The position numbers and the translations under genes are program-made. This document shows positions 51,354 through 64,000 of a DNA stretch of 64,000 nt, one piece after another; the first letter of the stretch is position 1, and each line of letters begins with the position of its first letter. Under the pieces are notes generated by a model that worked only from the letters and a program-made list of their open reading frames with translations, was not told where the DNA came from and ran no database searches. The stretch comes from Tupaia tana (lineage: Eukaryota > Chordata > Mammalia > Scandentia > Tupaiidae): contig JAKSZU010000009.1 of the NCBI GenBank assembly GCA_026018925.1, positions 33,030,583 through 33,094,582 of the forward strand, written 5' to 3'.

Positions 51354-51617
51354 AAGGGGGAATCAGCAGTTAGCGTAATGGCTATGTCGCTGGACTCCGG
51401 TTCACGTCCTGGACCTGGTGGCTTAAAACTCACGCCGGGCGCCTGTGCGTGCGTGCCCAAGATCCCGAGAGGAGAATGGAGGAGAAGGGATTGCGGCGTG
51501 ACCATCCCCCCTGGGAGGTGATTTCTCGCTTTCTATCTCTCTGTCTCTCTCTGTCTGTCTGGCGAGCGCACGCGCCCTATAGCAAAAATCTCTCAAAAAA
51601 AAAAAAAAAAAAAAAAA
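51354..51617 (+). mobile_element. Long-form SINE, CpG-rich, small head deletion
   Basis: GGGAATCAGCAGTTAGCGTAATGG; the bases between GGACTCC and GGTTC are missing; ends CCCTATAGCAAAAATCTC plus 24 A. Confidence 0.95.
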
Positions 51618-51688
51618 GGAAGACTACCCATAATCAACTAGCATTAGCTTTTCATGGTGTGAAAACTTACTTCTTAGAAAATTTCTGT

Positions 51689-51940
51689 GGGGACCAGCAG
51701 TTGACATAATGGCTATGTTGCTGGACTCCCATGTAGTTGACTGCAGTTCAAGTCCCAGACCCGGTGGCTTTAAACTCACGCCGGGCGCATGTGTGTGTGT
51801 GCCCAAGACCCCGAGAGGAGAATGGAGGAGAAGGGACTGCAGCATGGCCACCTCCCCGGGAGATGATTTCTCGCTTTCTGTCTCTCTGTCTCTCTCTGGC
51901 GAGCGCACGCACCCTATAGCAAAAACCTCTCCAAAAAAAA
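51689..51940 (+). mobile_element. Long-form SINE
   Basis: GGGGACCAGCAGTTGACATAATGG to CCCTATAGCAAAAACCTCTCC. Confidence 0.94.
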
Positions 51941-52114
51941 GAGAGCTAAGATGAATAGAAATACTAATTATTAACCATATATTGTTGGGCTAGTATATGA
52001 TGGGACTATTTAAGGATATGGACAAAGAGAAGGTTATACATTCTTTTTGCCCAGGTACATTGGAGGAGGTGGATGGCTGGAGGGTTAAGTGTGCCTTTTT
52101 CCTCTGGCTGTGAA

Positions 52115-52372
52115 ACTTTTTTTTTAAATGAGATTTTTTTCTATAGGGCGTGTGCACTCACCATAGAGAGACGGAGACAGAGAGAAAGCGAGAAATCACC
52201 CCACAGAGGGGATGGCACACTGCAATCCCTTCTCCATTCTCCTCTCAGGAATTTGGGCACGCAGGCGCGGACACGCGCCCAGCCTGAGTTTTAAGCCCCC
52301 AGGTCCAGGACTGAAACCATCGTGGACTACGTGGGAGTCCAACAACGTCACCCTTACGCCATCTGCTGGTCC
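52115..52372 (-). mobile_element. Long-form SINE, minus strand
   Basis: TTTTTTTTAAATGAGATTTTTTTCTATAGGGC to CATCTGCTGGTCCTG. Confidence 0.9.
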
Positions 52373-52660
52373 TGTGTCTGCAAGCTTAATTGGAGTGCAA
52401 TCAGACTCTAGTTATTAATGTAGAATTTGTGCCCTCTAAGCTAGCTGAGCAATACGGGGCTTAGCTATCACACTCACCCCCAAACGCGATAGACATTCCT
52501 TATTTTGCTTGATATTTGAAAGAAAACAAAGAGAAAGAAAATGCACACATACATACACATATCTAATTACCCAGAAACAGTACATGAAACACATGCCAAA
52601 ATGATCGTGTTGCTTATACGGCCTCCGTGAAACATATCCTACGCTCCAGCATCCTTTCCT
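52373..52660. other. Upstream flank of NKAP
   Basis: SINE-free sequence leading into the CpG island. No specific element identified. Confidence 0.5.
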
Positions 52661-52977
52661 TCAGGTACTTCAAGTTCCCGGCTGCCAAAGGACTTCATCT
52701 CCTGCCAGCTTAGATTTGTGGCGACCGGCTCGGAACCTGAAGTATGTGTCGGCCCGGTTGCTACATCGGCTCATTTTTAACGGCACACATGCCTCCCGAT
52801 GGCAGGACCAGCTAGGGCAAGGGAAGAGATTTGCCGACGTACCCGGAACTGTCTCCAAGCCTTCCCCAGTTTGGGCCGCTGAGGGGCAGCGGGTTCTGGG
52901 AGCCTAGGCAACCCAGATATTCCCAGGCTCCCAAGAGCGCCCCCTTCTCTCGGGGCTCCAGGAGCCCAGGAGCTGCA

Positions 52978-63175
<10,198 letters not shown>

Positions 63176-63184
63176 GTCAGTTTT

Positions 63185-63840
63185 TTTCATTTTTATTATG
63201 TGAAAGTTCAAATGTATATAAAATTGTATAAAATTATATAATCATCCTCCTTATGCCCATTACTCAGTTTAAACACTTATCAACTTAAGGGCATTCTCCA
63301 TAATTTCCCAATTATTTTGTAACCAATCCCAAATATTTCCATCCGTAAACAGTGCTCTTCTCTAAAAGAGGCATTATTTAAAAAAAAAAAAAGTGCTATT
63401 TTCATGCCTAAAAATATTTAACAATTATTTCTCAATCCACAGTTTTTCTATAGTTTATTCTAATCAGGATCCAAATAATGCTCATAAATCGCAATGATTG
63501 TATTCTTATGGTTTCCTTTAGTATGTTCTTTTGTCCTCTGTATTTCCTATAGGTGGATAGGTCTAGAGGCTTGAGGAGGTTGGTTCCCAGTTGTATTTGA
63601 GGCAAGAATATTTCATAGGTGGTACTCTATACTTTCATCAGGAATCAAATAATATCTAGTATTTCTTTGTCATATTAACAGCCATTCATGGTCATTGTCT
63701 AGATTCATTAGCAAGGATTGCAAAATGGTCATAGTCTAATTCTGACTTTCCTTTTTTATTTATTTGGTAGAATAATTTTATAAGAGAAACATACCCTCAT
63801 GAACTATTTAGATAACTTGAAGTACAGTTTATATAGGGGC
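63185..63840. mobile_element. Old interspersed repeat (L1M-like) in NKAP intron 5
   Basis: ATTACTCAGTTTAAACACTTATCAAC, GATCCAAATAATGCTCATAA, AATATTTCATAGGTGGTACTC and GCCATTCATGGTCATTGTCTAG match the pattern of 62680-62990 and of old L1 elements. Confidence 0.6.
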
Positions 63841-63935
63841 AGGATAACTGCTTCCTTTTTTTTGAATGAGTTGACTTTTTTAGTATAATTAGGAACCTAA
63901 GGATTTAGGCATTTTTATTATTTTTAAAAATTTCT

Positions 63936-64000
63936 GGGACCAGCAGTTAGCGTAATGGCTATGTCGCTGGACTCCCATGTAGTTGACCGTGGTTCACGTC
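63936..64000 (+). mobile_element. Long-form SINE, cut by the window edge
   Basis: GGGACCAGCAGTTAGCGTAATGG to GGTTCACGTC, continuing beyond the window. Confidence 0.93.

Noticed and set aside
52831..52977. Upstream in-frame ATG of NKAP
   Set aside because: It adds 49 residues not found in the family; the conserved start is MAPVS at 52978.

Overview
This is mammalian X-chromosome-type DNA. Two protein-coding loci are recognisable: a RHOX-family homeobox gene (about 31.6-33.8 kb, + strand) and the first five coding exons of NKAP (53.0-63.2 kb, + strand, running off the right end). RHOXF genes lie just 5' of NKAP at human Xq24, so the pair fits that synteny. Everything else is repeats, retrocopies and intergenic or intronic sequence. 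About a hundred copies of tRNA-derived SINEs are present. They resemble what I recall of the CYN SINEs of colugos (Dermoptera), so a colugo is my best guess for the organism, with moderate confidence and from memory only.

SINE types. The long form (about 255 bp) starts GGGACCAGCAGTTAGCGTAATGG, has a B-box-like GGTTCGAGTCC, a body reading CCCAAGATCCCGAGAGGAG and an end CCCTATAGCAAAAACCTCTCC plus an A-run. The short form (150-190 bp) has the same head, a CT-rich stretch, GGTCAAATTAAA and an AAATA tail. Many long copies still carry their CpGs and look young. Strand '+' means the tRNA-like head is at the lower coordinate.

Layout. 0-6.6 kb: SINEs, an RRAS2 processed pseudogene (3.47-4.82 kb) and a minus-strand L1 fragment. 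6.64-30.4 kb: a degenerate tandem array with a unit of about 135 bp, broken up by SINEs, an L1, DNA-transposon relics and a three-level nest. In that nest an H3-3A retrocopy (+) is split by an SDHD retrocopy (-), which is itself split by an internally deleted provirus (22808-26300) with paired LTRs and a 6-bp target duplication. 30.4-34.1 kb: a possible solo LTR, then the CpG-rich RHOX gene, whose homeodomain appears to lack its third helix. 34-52.4 kb: dense SINEs, an RPL36 retrocopy (38.86-39.17 kb), a 7SL-like SINE (41.04-41.25 kb), an LTR with CCAAT repeats (42.20-43.23 kb) and a polypurine tract (43.71-44.00 kb). 52.4-64 kb: the NKAP CpG island and exons, with MIR, L1 and SINE copies in the introns.

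There is no operon-like or bacterial content. The two genes are independent loci: a germline-type homeobox factor and a ubiquitous nuclear regulator. I found no convincing new functional system. The most notable items are the broken tandem array, the nested retrocopies, the tRNA-Ile-primed deleted provirus and the shortened RHOX homeodomain. All identifications are by eye and from memory; no alignment was run.
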